Shown here: in pieces, positions 38,291-48,900 of the stretch | Position numbering within the stretch: the first letter of the stretch is position 1 | Layout: each line of letters begins with the position of its first letter | Assembly: GCF_018448885.1 (NCBI RefSeq) | Contig: NZ_RCWB01000001.1 | Location: forward strand, 333,691-397,690 | Direction: 5' to 3' | From: Photorhabdus caribbeanensis | GTDB taxonomy: Bacteria > Pseudomonadota > Gammaproteobacteria > Enterobacterales > Enterobacteriaceae | DNA length: 64,000 nucleotides | Program-made: the position numbers and the translations under genes | Notes under the pieces: generated by a model | What the model saw: the letters and a program-made list of their open reading frames with translations, nothing else | What the model was told of the DNA's origin: nothing | Database searches by the model: none

Positions 38291-38345
38291 GTTTGACCGG
38301 ATTGATACTTCAAAGGCATTGGAAATTGACCGGTCAAAACAGTCA
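38291..38345 (+). pseudogene. Inverted C-terminal scrap of tfa
   Basis: Plus-strand translation gives MFDRIDTSKALEIDR, matching the minus-strand tfa ends (MLNRVDTSKAPEIDW). Nucleotide agreement over about 55 bases is high (my count is about four in five). It is the only tfa sequence on the plus strand, so a segment has been inverted here. Confidence 0.65.
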
Positions 38346-38401
38346 TTATCATCACTGAAAAAAGATCGGGGATGGAATAATGTCTGGTCTTGATAATTTT
38401 A

Positions 38402-39001
38402 TTATTCTGGTATTTGTGGCCACTCAATATCTGAAACCATTGAAGTATCAACACGGTTCAGTAATACCACATACTTCTTCCAGGCAAGCAATAATGCTTT
38501 CTCTGCGTCTGAGGCCATCTCAGTCTCAATAGCATATTGTAATAAAATGATAGCTTCATTAGCTTGTTGGCGAAGAATGACACGTTGTTGTTCTGCCTGT
38601 TTCATCTGATTGGCTTTTTGAGCTTCAATATCTGTTACCCATTTTTCGCCATCCCATTTATCAAAATCGGTGCTTGGTTGTTTGAATGTCAGCGTTTCTG
38701 GTAATTCACCCGGTTTAATAATTTCCTTCTGTTCCCCAGTTTGGGTGTTGTAAGCTATTTTCCCTCGATAATCTGGCACCATTTGCCAGCCGGTTAAATC
38801 AGGTGAGCGACAGGCGACATATCCCTCTTGGGTTTCAGGTGGCGCGTCTGTGCAGGAATTGGCAGGAAGGCCGATACCAACGGGAAGGTACTCATCAGAA
38901 CTGTTTAAATATTCCAGCGTAATCGCGTCGTAATTAAACACAACGATATTTCCGGCACTGATGGCAATATTATTTTTATCCAGTATAGCCTTATTCATCA
39001 T
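38402..39001 (-). CDS. Tail fibre assembly protein, long (199 aa) form
   Basis: 199 residues, a different Tfa subfamily from the 144-residue copies: it has the N-terminal GNIVVFNYDAITLEYLNSSD part, the central YRGKIAYNTQTGEQKEI region typical of lambda-like Tfa, and the same C-terminal signature AWKKYVVLLNRVDTSMVSDI. It overlaps the collar-type fibre gene by four bases (ATGA), so the two are translationally coupled. Confidence 0.87.
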   Translation of the reverse strand: MMNKAILDKNNIAISAGNIVVFNYDAITLEYLNSSDEYLPVGIGLPANSCTDAPPETQEGYVACRSPDLTGWQMVPDYRGKIAYNTQTGEQKEIIKPGELPETLTFKQPSTDFDKWDGEKWVTDIEAQKANQMKQAEQQRVILRQQANEAIILLQYAIETEMASDAEKALLLAWKKYVVLLNRVDTSMVSDIEWPQIPE

Positions 39002-39498
39002 GCAATCCTCACAATGTAATTAAATGCCACATTTCGTGGACGTGTTTCTATTCCCGTTGAAGCAGCAATCGCATTATCCATATAACCGTAACCCCCAGAT
39101 CCCATACCGATAGCGATGCCTATTCCGCGAGGATCAATGCCGTAGTTAACATTTTGGTAGATACTATTGAGAATACGGCCTGCTGCACCCACTCCGTCGG
39201 TTCCACCATTTGAGTTGGACCACATCCGGACAACCCTGTGACTATGTGGAGCAATATCTGCTAGTTGCCCGGATAATAGATATCGGCCGATATCCACCCC
39301 ACGCCCATCATCCCAGCCCCGGATAAATTCACCCCGTAAATCAGGTAATCTACCAGTAGGATAAGCTTGCGCTAATTTTGGATATAAAGTTTGATCAAAG
39401 ATTGCTCCATTGCATTTCACCCACCCATTTGGTGGTATGTCAGCCGGCCAAGGAAGTGGTATTCCTACCGGGATTTCTTCAAGTACCAACGTGCTCAT
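38998..39498 (-). CDS. Collar-domain tail fibre tip (partial fibre)
   Basis: 166 residues. A phage tail-collar domain: PVGIPLPWPADIPPNGWVKC, LRGEFIRGWDDGRGVD, and the C-terminal RPRNVAFNYIVRIA common to short or side tail fibre tips. There is no N-terminal attachment part; translation starts at MSTLVLEE right after the remains of an upstream collar fibre (TFNYMMRAA-stop). It may therefore be a free-standing tip cassette that gains a shaft by recombination, or be expressed as such with its tfa. Confidence 0.8.
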   Translation of the reverse strand: MSTLVLEEIPVGIPLPWPADIPPNGWVKCNGAIFDQTLYPKLAQAYPTGRLPDLRGEFIRGWDDGRGVDIGRYLLSGQLADIAPHSHRVVRMWSNSNGGTDGVGAAGRILNSIYQNVNYGIDPRGIGIAIGMGSGGYGYMDNAIAASTGIETRPRNVAFNYIVRIA

Positions 39499-39503
39499 TA
39501 TGC

Positions 39504-39887
39504 TGCCCTCATCATATAGTTAAACGTTAGATATAGTTAAACGCTAGGTTATGTGGCTTTGATACCCCGATATCGGTCATCCGCCACTGGGATAAACTGC
39601 CGCTAATTTTGGATATAAAGTTTTATCGAAGATTGCTCCATTACATTTCACTCACCATTTGGTGGTATGTTAGTTGGTCAAGGAGGTGGTACACCTACCG
39701 GAATTAACTTTTCCAATAAGCTTCGGTTTTTCACAAGTACATTTTTATTAGGAATATCTGCAACATTTTGTGATTTTTTCAAAGCGTAATTGGAAATTTT
39801 AGTTATGATTTTTTCGTATTTTTCTTGATTTACTACATTATCATTATTGTTAGTAGAGAAATTATTAAAATCATTTTTGGGACTCAT
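39504..39887 (-). pseudogene. Decayed full-length collar fibre
   Basis: On the minus strand it begins with the common fibre N-terminus (MSPKNDFNNFSTNNNDNVVN), skips most of the attachment part (QEKYEKIITKISNYALKKSQ), then reads LLEKLIPVGVPPP, the start of a collar domain, and shifts frame. Diverged collar sequence (PPNG-like, TLYPKLA-like) follows, then collar C-terminus scraps (NLAFNYI and TFNYMMRAA) up to the start of the next gene. It shows that a fibre N-terminus was once fused to a collar tip here. Confidence 0.7.
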
Positions 39888-40494
39888 ATATTTTCCTCAA
39901 ATTATGTTATGTATATATAGACCACATCTTGAGTTGTTGTAAAGATAGTGTCCCTTCATTTATAATTTAGTTTAGAAAATGAATAATGGAGTGATTTATA
40001 ACTTAGGATGTTAACTATTTGCATGTGGCTGGTAGTAATAAATAGTCAATGTTTTATAATTGAAAACATATCAAAGCTATTAATGTCTTATTTCTGAAAA
40101 TTATATTCAATAGTTTTTATACTTAAAGATTTATATTGTAAATTGGAATAAAAGGTGGGTAAAACAAAAAAGGTTTAGATGGTTTATTTAGTGAAAATCC
40201 GCCTATGGGCCGCTGTTTATTATAATTGCTAATATCCAAGATTATATTTTGTTTAATGAGGTTAAAATCAATAAAATTAGCTTGGTTATTTCCAAAATGG
40301 CGTTGTTTTTATTTAAATAAAAGAGTTGATTGTGTTACGTTATAATAATGTTTTGTTTTATTTTCTTTAATAACATAATTATTAAAATAAATTTATTGAT
40401 TATTTTTACACTGATGTTAGCTTTGTATTTGAAAGTTTCTATGTAAGTAAGTTTTTAGTAAATGAAATCTATTATTTTTTTGTAAGGTGGGTAA
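39888..40494. other. AT-rich spacer between divergent fibre units
   Basis: A copy of the common leader at about 39961-40052 belongs to the decayed minus-strand fibre. The remaining 440 bases up to the plus-strand fibre are extremely AT-rich; no ORF, recombinase site or inverted repeat could be recognised with confidence. AAGGTGGG precedes the ATG at 40495. Confidence 0.45.
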
Positions 40495-41091
40495 ATGAGT
40501 AATAAAAATGATTTTAAAGCGTTTTCTATTAGTAATAACGCTAATGTCGTGAGTCAAGAAAGATACGAAGAAAGCCTGAGTTTGTATTCTGGGTTTCCAC
40601 CAGATAATGTCCCCACTCACTTATTAAATAAGGCACTACGTCAGTCATCGACAATAGCCTCTGTTGTGGCTAATTTTATGTCCACTCAGTGTGGAAAGGA
40701 TGTTTTAGATAATGGTGATTTGGCAACCCTTAATAAGACTTTTACTGATTCATTAGAGTGTCATGCGAACAAAAGTTTCCCCGGTAGTTTATCATTTAAT
40801 GGTTATCAACAACTGCCGGGTGGATTAATACTTCAATGGGGAAGACATAATTTTACTCCGTTAACGAGAAACAAAGTTATTTTACCAACGTCTTTTAAGC
40901 GTAGTTGTCTGAAGGTTTTTATATCACCTGTTGGTGATTGGATATTTCCGATGTCAGCTGCACCTAACGGAACATTGGATACTTTTGACTCTTGGGTTGC
41001 AGCACGAACTATTAATGCTTATGGAACTGAAATCAAGTTATCTGCTAGTGATACTTATGTATATGGAGATTATTTTGCAATCGGGTTTTAA
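40495..41091 (+). CDS. Phage-type tail fibre on the opposite strand, cassette G
   Basis: 198 residues. The N-terminus is the common one (MSNKNDFKAFSISNNANVVS, LLNKALRQSSTIASVVANFM), but both shaft modules are absent and the attachment region joins directly to a gp53-like tip (GYQQLPGGLILQWGRHNFTP ... GDYFAIGF) that is quite different from the other tips. It is the only plus-strand fibre, has no tfa, and lies 250 bases from tadA. Confidence 0.82.
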   Translation: MSNKNDFKAFSISNNANVVSQERYEESLSLYSGFPPDNVPTHLLNKALRQSSTIASVVANFMSTQCGKDVLDNGDLATLNKTFTDSLECHANKSFPGSLSFNGYQQLPGGLILQWGRHNFTPLTRNKVILPTSFKRSCLKVFISPVGDWIFPMSAAPNGTLDTFDSWVAARTINAYGTEIKLSASDTYVYGDYFAIGF

Positions 41092-41331
41092 TTAGTATTT
41101 TAAAAGGAATAGTAAGCTGAACTTTTTTCGGCTTATTATTCATTTGAAGAAAATATAATAATGTCATAAAATAGAGTGCATTATATATTCAGTTATTAAT
41201 TTCTGGGTGTTTTATCAGCAATAAATATATAAAATAATCTCGGGTATATATTACCAATGGATTAATAAGAAAATATATCTGGAAAACAAGTAAAATAAAT
41301 CGTTATAATTGTTCCTGACGTAATCAAATGA

Positions 41332-41850
<519 letters not shown>

Positions 41851-41861
41851 GCATTTTTGAT

Positions 41862-44168
41862 TCACTCTTTTAGTACCCATATATGGTACTCGCCGTTTAT
41901 CATCTCTGCACCTTCCAGGATTTTTTCAAAACCTGGGAACCTGTTATTCCATTCACCTATCTGGCGAATATATTGTAACCGGGGAGCATGTTCATCACCA
42001 AAACGTTCTCCCGGTAGGATTATTGGTATACCTGGTGGATAAGGAATGACACTAACAGCCGATATGCGGCCTGCTAGTTCATTAAGTGGTAGATGTTCAG
42101 TACGGCCTCCCATATGATCAAGGTGTGCTTGTCGGGGGAGTTTCACTATCTCAGGTAATTGGCTAAATGATCTCTTTTGCTCAATATCCATTTCATATTT
42201 TTTTATATACCCAAATATTTTATCCGAAATATCTTTGAGCCCCATATTTTCATAATATTCAGGGTATTGCTTCGCGAGTTTTGGTAAACATTGTTTAAGT
42301 GAAGTATTAGCGTCATAATGTTTCTTGAAATTCAATAATACGTTGATCAATGTTCCCCATTTACCTTTGGTGACGCCGATAGAAAACAGGCAAAGAACAA
42401 TAAAATCGGTGGTACGTGCCGGTACAATATCATGCTGACTGAGATAAGCGGAAAGAATTTCGGCTGGAATGCCATTTTCCAGCAATTCATCATTGTCATT
42501 CATTCCTGGGCATAAAATACCAACTTTTGTTGGATCTAGCAGGCACCATTCTTCTGATAGATTGGTAAATCCATGCCATTTGTCTCCTTCTTTTAATACC
42601 CAACAGGAAGGGTCCGTTGCTAATTGTTCTCTGTTTGCTTCATGGAAGGGAATTAATTTACCGCTATCTGCGCTGATAATCTCTCTGGCATTCCAGGGTA
42701 AGAAGAACCAATCATCTTTTTGTTTAAATTGATGATGGATTTTTGCTAATGTCAGACGGAAGTCTACGGCTTCATTGATAGCGTTTTGTATCAGTCTTTG
42801 CCCCTGCGGGCCATCCATCATGGCGGCTCCAATTTCATTAGTGGCGATAAGCGAATATAGCGGTGACGTTGTGGAGTGCATCATATAAGACTCGTTGAAA
42901 CGGGAATGTTCAACCGGTTTTTTACCATTGCGGATATGGATATACGATGATTGTGATAGCGCTGCCAACATCTTATGCGTGGATTGAGTGGCAAATATTG
43001 TCGGGCCATTATTGTCAAAATCATTTGGATCATCACGCATTGAGTAACGATGTTTATACATAGGATTAAAACGAGCATAAGCAAACCAAGCTTCATCAAA
43101 GTGAATTTGATCAACACTTTTTGCTAGTAAATCTTGTGCTTGTTCTGCGTGATAACATATTCCATCGTAAGTACAGTTGGTGATGACCGCATAAACAGGC
43201 TTATTGTCTACTGCGCACTCTTTTAGTGGGTGTTTATTAATGAGTTGTTGGATATATTCTGGTTGAAATTGATCTTTAGGAATCGGACCGATAATGCCAT
43301 AGCGGTTGCGTTGAGGAATGAGATATACGGGCAAAGCTCCAGTCATTATTAAACCTTGTCCAATAGATTTATGGCAATTGCGATCGCATATAACAATCTC
43401 TTTCTCACCAATAATGGCACCCATGATAATACGGTTAGAACCCGAAGTGCCATTAAGAACGCAATAGCTTTGATGGGCGCCAAAAATAGTTGCAGCATAT
43501 TCTTCTGATTCTTTGATAGCACCGGTATGATCTAGCAATGAGCCAAGTATTTTTCTTTCTATGCCAATATCACTTCTGAATAGATTTTCCCCAAAGAAAT
43601 TAATTAATTCTCTTCCTGCCGCCGTCTTGGTAAGCGCGACGCCGCCTTGATGTCCGGGAGCAGTCCAGGAATATTCTGGTGATTCTTGGGTATATTGCAG
43701 TAATGCACGAGTGAAAGGAGGTAATAATTGAGCATGATATTTCTTAATTAGCGAACTGGCGCGAGAGGCGATAAATCCAGCCGTGTCTTCAAGCATCCAG
43801 ACGAATTCATCTGCTAATCCCATGACTTCAAGTGTCAGCGTGTCGATGCTGGAATATTCCGCGGTCAACAATACCGGAATGGTTGTATTGTGTTTACGTA
43901 TTTCTTTCAGTAATTCTAAGACTTGTTTATGAGATTCGTAGTTATTATCTCCTGAAGTCCAATCAACAAAAATACAGCATAGTGAAGAATCAGAAGAAAC
44001 TGTGGCTATGCCATCTTGGAATGTAGCAGCCAGGATAACAGCGAAATTGTTCTTTTTTAATGCTTCTATTAACTCTGTAAAAGCTCGACCATTCGCAGTC
44101 GTCGGACTAAATACATGGCTGCTGACAACCATAATTTTGTTTTGTTCGTTAATATCTAAATTAATCAT
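41862..44168 (-). CDS. adiA: Biodegradative (AdiA-type) arginine decarboxylase
   Basis: 768 residues, a fold-type I PLP decarboxylase of the Orn/Lys/Arg group. The order is an N-terminal wing domain, then EYSWTAPGHQGGVALTKT, GTSGSNRIIMGAI, HFDEAWFAYARFNP and STHKM with the PLP Lys at 399, then IPYPPGIPIILPGE near the C-terminus. The internal sequence is closer to E. coli AdiA than to the lysine or ornithine enzymes (QSSYIHIRNGKKPVEHSRFN). AdiA consumes a proton while turning arginine into agmatine in acid resistance. No adiC antiporter or adiY regulator gene lies nearby. Lysine or ornithine specificity cannot be excluded. Confidence 0.85.
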   Translation of the reverse strand: MINLDINEQNKIMVVSSHVFSPTTANGRAFTELIEALKKNNFAVILAATFQDGIATVSSDSSLCCIFVDWTSGDNNYESHKQVLELLKEIRKHNTTIPVLLTAEYSSIDTLTLEVMGLADEFVWMLEDTAGFIASRASSLIKKYHAQLLPPFTRALLQYTQESPEYSWTAPGHQGGVALTKTAAGRELINFFGENLFRSDIGIERKILGSLLDHTGAIKESEEYAATIFGAHQSYCVLNGTSGSNRIIMGAIIGEKEIVICDRNCHKSIGQGLIMTGALPVYLIPQRNRYGIIGPIPKDQFQPEYIQQLINKHPLKECAVDNKPVYAVITNCTYDGICYHAEQAQDLLAKSVDQIHFDEAWFAYARFNPMYKHRYSMRDDPNDFDNNGPTIFATQSTHKMLAALSQSSYIHIRNGKKPVEHSRFNESYMMHSTTSPLYSLIATNEIGAAMMDGPQGQRLIQNAINEAVDFRLTLAKIHHQFKQKDDWFFLPWNAREIISADSGKLIPFHEANREQLATDPSCWVLKEGDKWHGFTNLSEEWCLLDPTKVGILCPGMNDNDELLENGIPAEILSAYLSQHDIVPARTTDFIVLCLFSIGVTKGKWGTLINVLLNFKKHYDANTSLKQCLPKLAKQYPEYYENMGLKDISDKIFGYIKKYEMDIEQKRSFSQLPEIVKLPRQAHLDHMGGRTEHLPLNELAGRISAVSVIPYPPGIPIILPGERFGDEHAPRLQYIRQIGEWNNRFPGFEKILEGAEMINGEYHIWVLKE

Positions 44169-44299
44169 GATTTATCCTCTGGGAGAGATAGTGTTTTGAC
44201 GAATTTAGTATGGTTAGTTGGATTAGCTGTCAAACATAATATAACTGAGGATATATAATGGCTGTAATTGACTGCTTAGAGCCTTATATTTGTTTACTT

Positions 44300-45715
44300 T
44301 TATTTTGGTTGGTTTTCTTGGGAAATTAATTTTTTCCGATTTTCTTTGGCCTGTAAATATCCGACTAAACTAAGCTGATAACGGCGAATATTTTCAATAT
44401 AGCGATATGCTTCATGTCCACGGGCATAGCCATAGGTGGTATTTGTATAATATTTTTTCTGGCTTAATAGCGGGAGCCGTTTTTTGACATCGAGCCAACT
44501 ATCAGGATTTCCTTTCTGTGATGCTGTCAGCTTGCGGGCGTCTAACATATGTCCATAACCCATATTGTAAGCAGCCAGTGCAAACCAGATACGTTCATCT
44601 TTAGGAATATTTTCAGGTAATCGTTTCATTAGATTTTGCAGATAAATCGCGCCGCCCTTAATACTCTCCTCTGGATCAAGGCGATCAACGACGCCTAACC
44701 CTTTAGCCGTCTGGCTGGTTAACATCATCAGGCCGCGCACACCTGTGGGTGAGGTTGCCTGTGGGTCCCAATGAGACTCTTGCCAGGCAATAGCAGCGAG
44801 TAATTGCCAACTGATATCACCGGAATATCTTTCAAATAGTGGCCGATAGGTAGGTAGAATATTATCGATGGCGCTTAGAAAAGAGAGTGTATCGAAATAG
44901 TCAAATGAGTGGACGTGACCAAAATATTTCTCCTCCAATCGTGGCATGACATTTTTTTCCGTTAGCTGGCTGAAAAAATCCAGCATGGCAGCGTAAAGGC
45001 TGTAGTCGTCAAGGCGTTTTAAATACCATGTCAGCGGGTTATCTTCACTCACATCAAAGGCGACAGCCAGGTTAGGGTGAGTGCGTTGTTGCAACGCAAC
45101 ATTAATCGAGTCGCCTAACGTATAATCCAGTTTACCTTCTGATACCTGTTCCAGTAGTTCGCGAGTGTTATATTGTTGTGTCTCCTCCCATTTAAGCTCA
45201 GGGAAATCTTCTGTCTTTAGCTTTTTCAATGTGCTGGCATGAGCAGAACCGGAAGCGACCAGCAGTTTACCTTTTAAATCTTTAAAAGAGCGAGGGCGTG
45301 GAGTTCCTTTGCGATAAATCAGTTGTTGGGATACCGAATAGTAAGCCGGACCTGCGCGAGTTTGAGCCAGCCTTTCTTGATGATAGGTCAAGCCGGCGGC
45401 CAGAAAATCAGCGTCGCCATTTTCCAGGTCATCGAATAACTGATTGATATTTTTTCTGAATTTGATTTCCAATTTGACGCCAAGATAATCAGCAAAGCGT
45501 TGTGCCAGTTCGTAATCGAATCCATTTGGTTCTTTCTTACTGGTAAGGTGGATCAGAGGTGAGCTGATGGTGCTTATCCGTAGCTCTCCTCTGGTCATGA
45601 TCCTGTTAATCTGCTCCTGCTGTTTATTCGGCCAACTGATGTTCAGACTGATGATAGCGGCAGAAAAAAGAGCGATAACAATGATAACGAAATAATTTAT
45701 TTTTATATTATTCAA
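44300..45715 (-). CDS. mltF: Membrane-bound lytic transglycosylase F
   Basis: 471 residues. One N-terminal membrane anchor or signal (about 8-26), an SBP_bac_3 regulatory domain (about 40-265; [30 protein letters not shown]), then an SLT domain with the catalytic Glu313 in [10 protein letters not shown] and the [15 protein letters not shown] and [16 protein letters not shown] motifs. It cleaves peptidoglycan glycan strands to anhydromuropeptides. It is divergent from purL, as in E. coli. Confidence 0.95.
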   Translation of the reverse strand: MNNIKINYFVIIVIALFSAAIISLNISWPNKQQEQINRIMTRGELRISTISSPLIHLTSKKEPNGFDYELAQRFADYLGVKLEIKFRKNINQLFDDLENGDADFLAAGLTYHQERLAQTRAGPAYYSVSQQLIYRKGTPRPRSFKDLKGKLLVASGSAHASTLKKLKTEDFPELKWEETQQYNTRELLEQVSEGKLDYTLGDSINVALQQRTHPNLAVAFDVSEDNPLTWYLKRLDDYSLYAAMLDFFSQLTEKNVMPRLEEKYFGHVHSFDYFDTLSFLSAIDNILPTYRPLFERYSGDISWQLLAAIAWQESHWDPQATSPTGVRGLMMLTSQTAKGLGVVDRLDPEESIKGGAIYLQNLMKRLPENIPKDERIWFALAAYNMGYGHMLDARKLTASQKGNPDSWLDVKKRLPLLSQKKYYTNTTYGYARGHEAYRYIENIRRYQLSLVGYLQAKENRKKLISQENQPK

Positions 45716-45881
45716 TCTGTTATCTCTGTATAACGCGGTGTGGTGCTATGTGGAAACGCGCTATATTGCTATGGTTAAATTTCCAGTGATTGAGCATTTT
45801 GCGGAACAAAAACTGGCTGTGCAACCTAATTGATACTATTTTCATGACCTAACCATCGGATAATTGGCTGTAATAATCGTC

Positions 45882-45897
45882 ACGCAAACGGTTTCGT
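45882..45897 (+). promoter_or_regulatory. PurR operator of purL
   Basis: ACGCAAACGGTTTCGT agrees with the PurR consensus (ANGCAANCGNTTNCNT). It lies 85-100 bases upstream of purL. Confidence 0.8.
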
Positions 45898-45981
45898 CAT
45901 GGATGACAATCCTCTATAATGTACTCATTTCCCCTTAGACATCTATTAAGCTTTGCTTCTAAGATGAGAGAATTGATTACT

Positions 45982-48900
45982 ATGAAAATTCTACGTGGTT
46001 CACCTGCTTTATCTGCATTTCGTATCACTAAGCTCCTTTCTGTGTGTCAAGAACAGCAACTTCCGGTCAATGATATTTATGCCGAATATGTTCATTTCGC
46101 AGAGATTAATGCACCTTTGAGTGATGTTGATTCAGCAAAGTTACAACAATTATTAAAATATGGACCTTCGCTGGCTGAACATGAACCCCAAGGTACGTTA
46201 CTGTTAGTGACGCCTCGTCCGGGAACGATTTCCCCGTGGTCTTCCAAAGCAACCGATATTGCGCACAATTGTGGTCTGTCCCAGGTTGTGCGTCTGGAGC
46301 GCGGCCTGGCTTATTACATCCAAAGTGGTGAAATGAGTGATGCACAGTGGCAAATATTGTCATCACTGCTGCATGATCGGATGATGGAAACGGTCTTTAC
46401 TCAATTGGAACAGGCGGAAAAATTGTTTTCTCGTCAACAACCCGTTCCGTTAAAACGCATTGATATTCTGCAAGCAGGACGCGGTGCGTTAGAAACTGCC
46501 AATATTGAACTTGGATTGGCATTGGCTCCAGATGAAATTGATTATCTGATGGAGGCTTTCCAGAAATTAGGCCGCAATCCAACAGATGTTGAGCTTTATA
46601 TGTTTGCTCAGGCTAACTCAGAGCATTGCCGTCATAAAATCTTTAATGCTGACTGGGTTATCGATGGTGAAGCACAGCCCAAATCATTGTTCAAAATGAT
46701 TAAAAACACCTATGAGCAGACACCTGATTATGTCCTGTCAGCCTATAAAGATAACGCTGCTGTGATGGAGGGATCTTCTGTTGGCCGTTTCTTTGCCAGT
46801 GCGGAAAACGGTTTGTATGACTACCATCAGGAACAAGCCCATATTCTGATGAAAGTGGAAACGCATAATCACCCGACGGCGATTTCTCCCTGGCCGGGCG
46901 CATCGACAGGTTCTGGTGGTGAAATTCGCGACGAAGGGGCGACCGGGCGTGGCGCTAAGCCAAAAGCGGGTCTGGTGGGATTTTCAGTATCTAATCTGCG
47001 GATACCGGGTTTTGAACAGCCGTGGGAAGAGGATTTCGGTAAACCGGAGCGTATTGTCAGTGCTCTGGATATCATGATGGAAGGCCCTTTAGGGGGCGCG
47101 GCATTTAATAATGAATTTGGCCGTCCTGCGTTGTTGGGCTATTTCCGTACCTATGAAGAAAAAGTAAACAGCCATAATGGCAATGAATTACGTGGTTATC
47201 ACAAGCCCATCATGCTGGCAGGTGGGATGGGTAACATACGAGATGAACATGTCAAAAAGGGTGAAATTTCTGTTGGCGCAAAACTGATTGTGCTTGGCGG
47301 TCCGTCCATGAACATTGGCTTGGGGGGAGGCGCTGCATCTTCTATGGCGTCGGGGCAATCCGATGCTGATCTGGATTTTGCTTCGGTTCAACGGGATAAC
47401 CCGGAAATGGAGCGCCGTTGTCAGGAGGTGATCGATCGCTGTTGGCAGTTAGGTGAAAACAACCCGATTCTGTTTATTCATGATGTTGGCGCGGGTGGAC
47501 TTTCCAATGCAATGCCTGAGCTGGTCAGTGATGGTGGTCGCGGTGGACGGTTTGAGCTGCGCAAAATTCTTAATGATGAGCCGGGGATGAGTCCGCTGGA
47601 AGTCTGGTGTAACGAATCACAAGAGCGTTACGTACTGGCGGTGGCGCCGGAACAACTTCCGCTGTTTGAAGAGATTTGTCGGCGTGAGCGTGCGCCTTAT
47701 GCCATTATCGGCGAGGCAACAGAAGAACGTCATTTACTGCTTAATGATGAACACTTTGATAACCAGCCAATCGATATGCCTCTGGATGTACTGCTAGGTA
47801 AAACGCCAAAAATGTTGCGTAATGTCAGTACATTAAAAGCTAGCGGTGAAAGCCTTGAGCGTCGGGATATCGATCTGACAGAAGCTGTTAAGCGCATTAT
47901 GCATTTGCCGGCGGTGGCAGAAAAAACCTTCCTGATAACGATAGGCGATCGCTCTGTCACTGGCATGGTTTCCCGTGATCAAATGGTGGGTCCGTGGCAG
48001 ATCCCGGTTGCGGACTGCGCTGTCACCACCGCCAGCCTTGATAGCTACTATGGCGAAGCGATGTCTATGGGGGAACGTGCGCCGGTCGCTTTGCTGGATT
48101 TTGCGGCTTCCGCCCGAATGGCTGTCGGTGAAGCTTTGACCAATATCGCTTCTGCTTATGTTCAGGACTTAAAACGCATTAAACTTTCAGCGAACTGGAT
48201 GTCTGCTGCGGGTCATCCTGGCGAGGATGCTGGTTTGTATGCGGCGGTTAAAGCAGTGGGTGAGGAGTTATGTCCTGTGCTAGGGCTGACTATTCCGGTG
48301 GGTAAAGATTCCATGTCGATGAAAACCCGCTGGCATGAACAAGGTGAAGAGCGTGAGATAACGGCGCCTTTGTCGCTGGTGATTACCGCTTTTGCCAGAG
48401 TGGAAGATGTACGTCGTACAGTAACGCCGGAGCTTTCCACCGATGAAGATAATGCATTGTTATTAATCGATCTGGGGCAAGGAAAAAACACACTGGGCGG
48501 TACCGCATTAGCACAAGTTTACCGTCAACTGGGTAATAAAACCGCGGATGTACGTAGTGCTGAGCAATTGGCTGGTTTCTTCAATGCGATTCAGCAACTG
48601 ATTGCGGAACAAAAATTACTGGCTTATCACGATCGCTCTGATGGTGGTTTATTGGTCACGTTGGCTGAAATGGCTTTTGCCGGGCATTGTGGTATTGAAG
48701 CTGATATCAGTGTGTTTGATGAAGATATTCTGGCTGCGCTCTTTACAGAAGAGTTGGGCGCTGTAGTTCAGATTCGAGCATCGGATAGAGGATTTGTTGA
48801 AAACGTTTTGGCAGAACAGGGTCTGGCCGATTGCGTACATTATTTGGGGAAAGCCAAAGCAGGTGATGATTTTGTTATCTTTAGTGGCAACACGGAAGTC

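Noticed and set aside
29219..41091. Diversity-generating retroelement driving tip variation
   Set aside because: No reverse transcriptase gene or template/variable repeat pair with A-to-N substitutions is visible; variation is spread through insertions and ordinary substitutions.
29219..41091. Shufflon or phage-type invertible tail-fibre switch
   Set aside because: No serine or tyrosine recombinase gene is in the window and I could not identify repeated 19-26 base crossover sites; inversion traces are noted separately.
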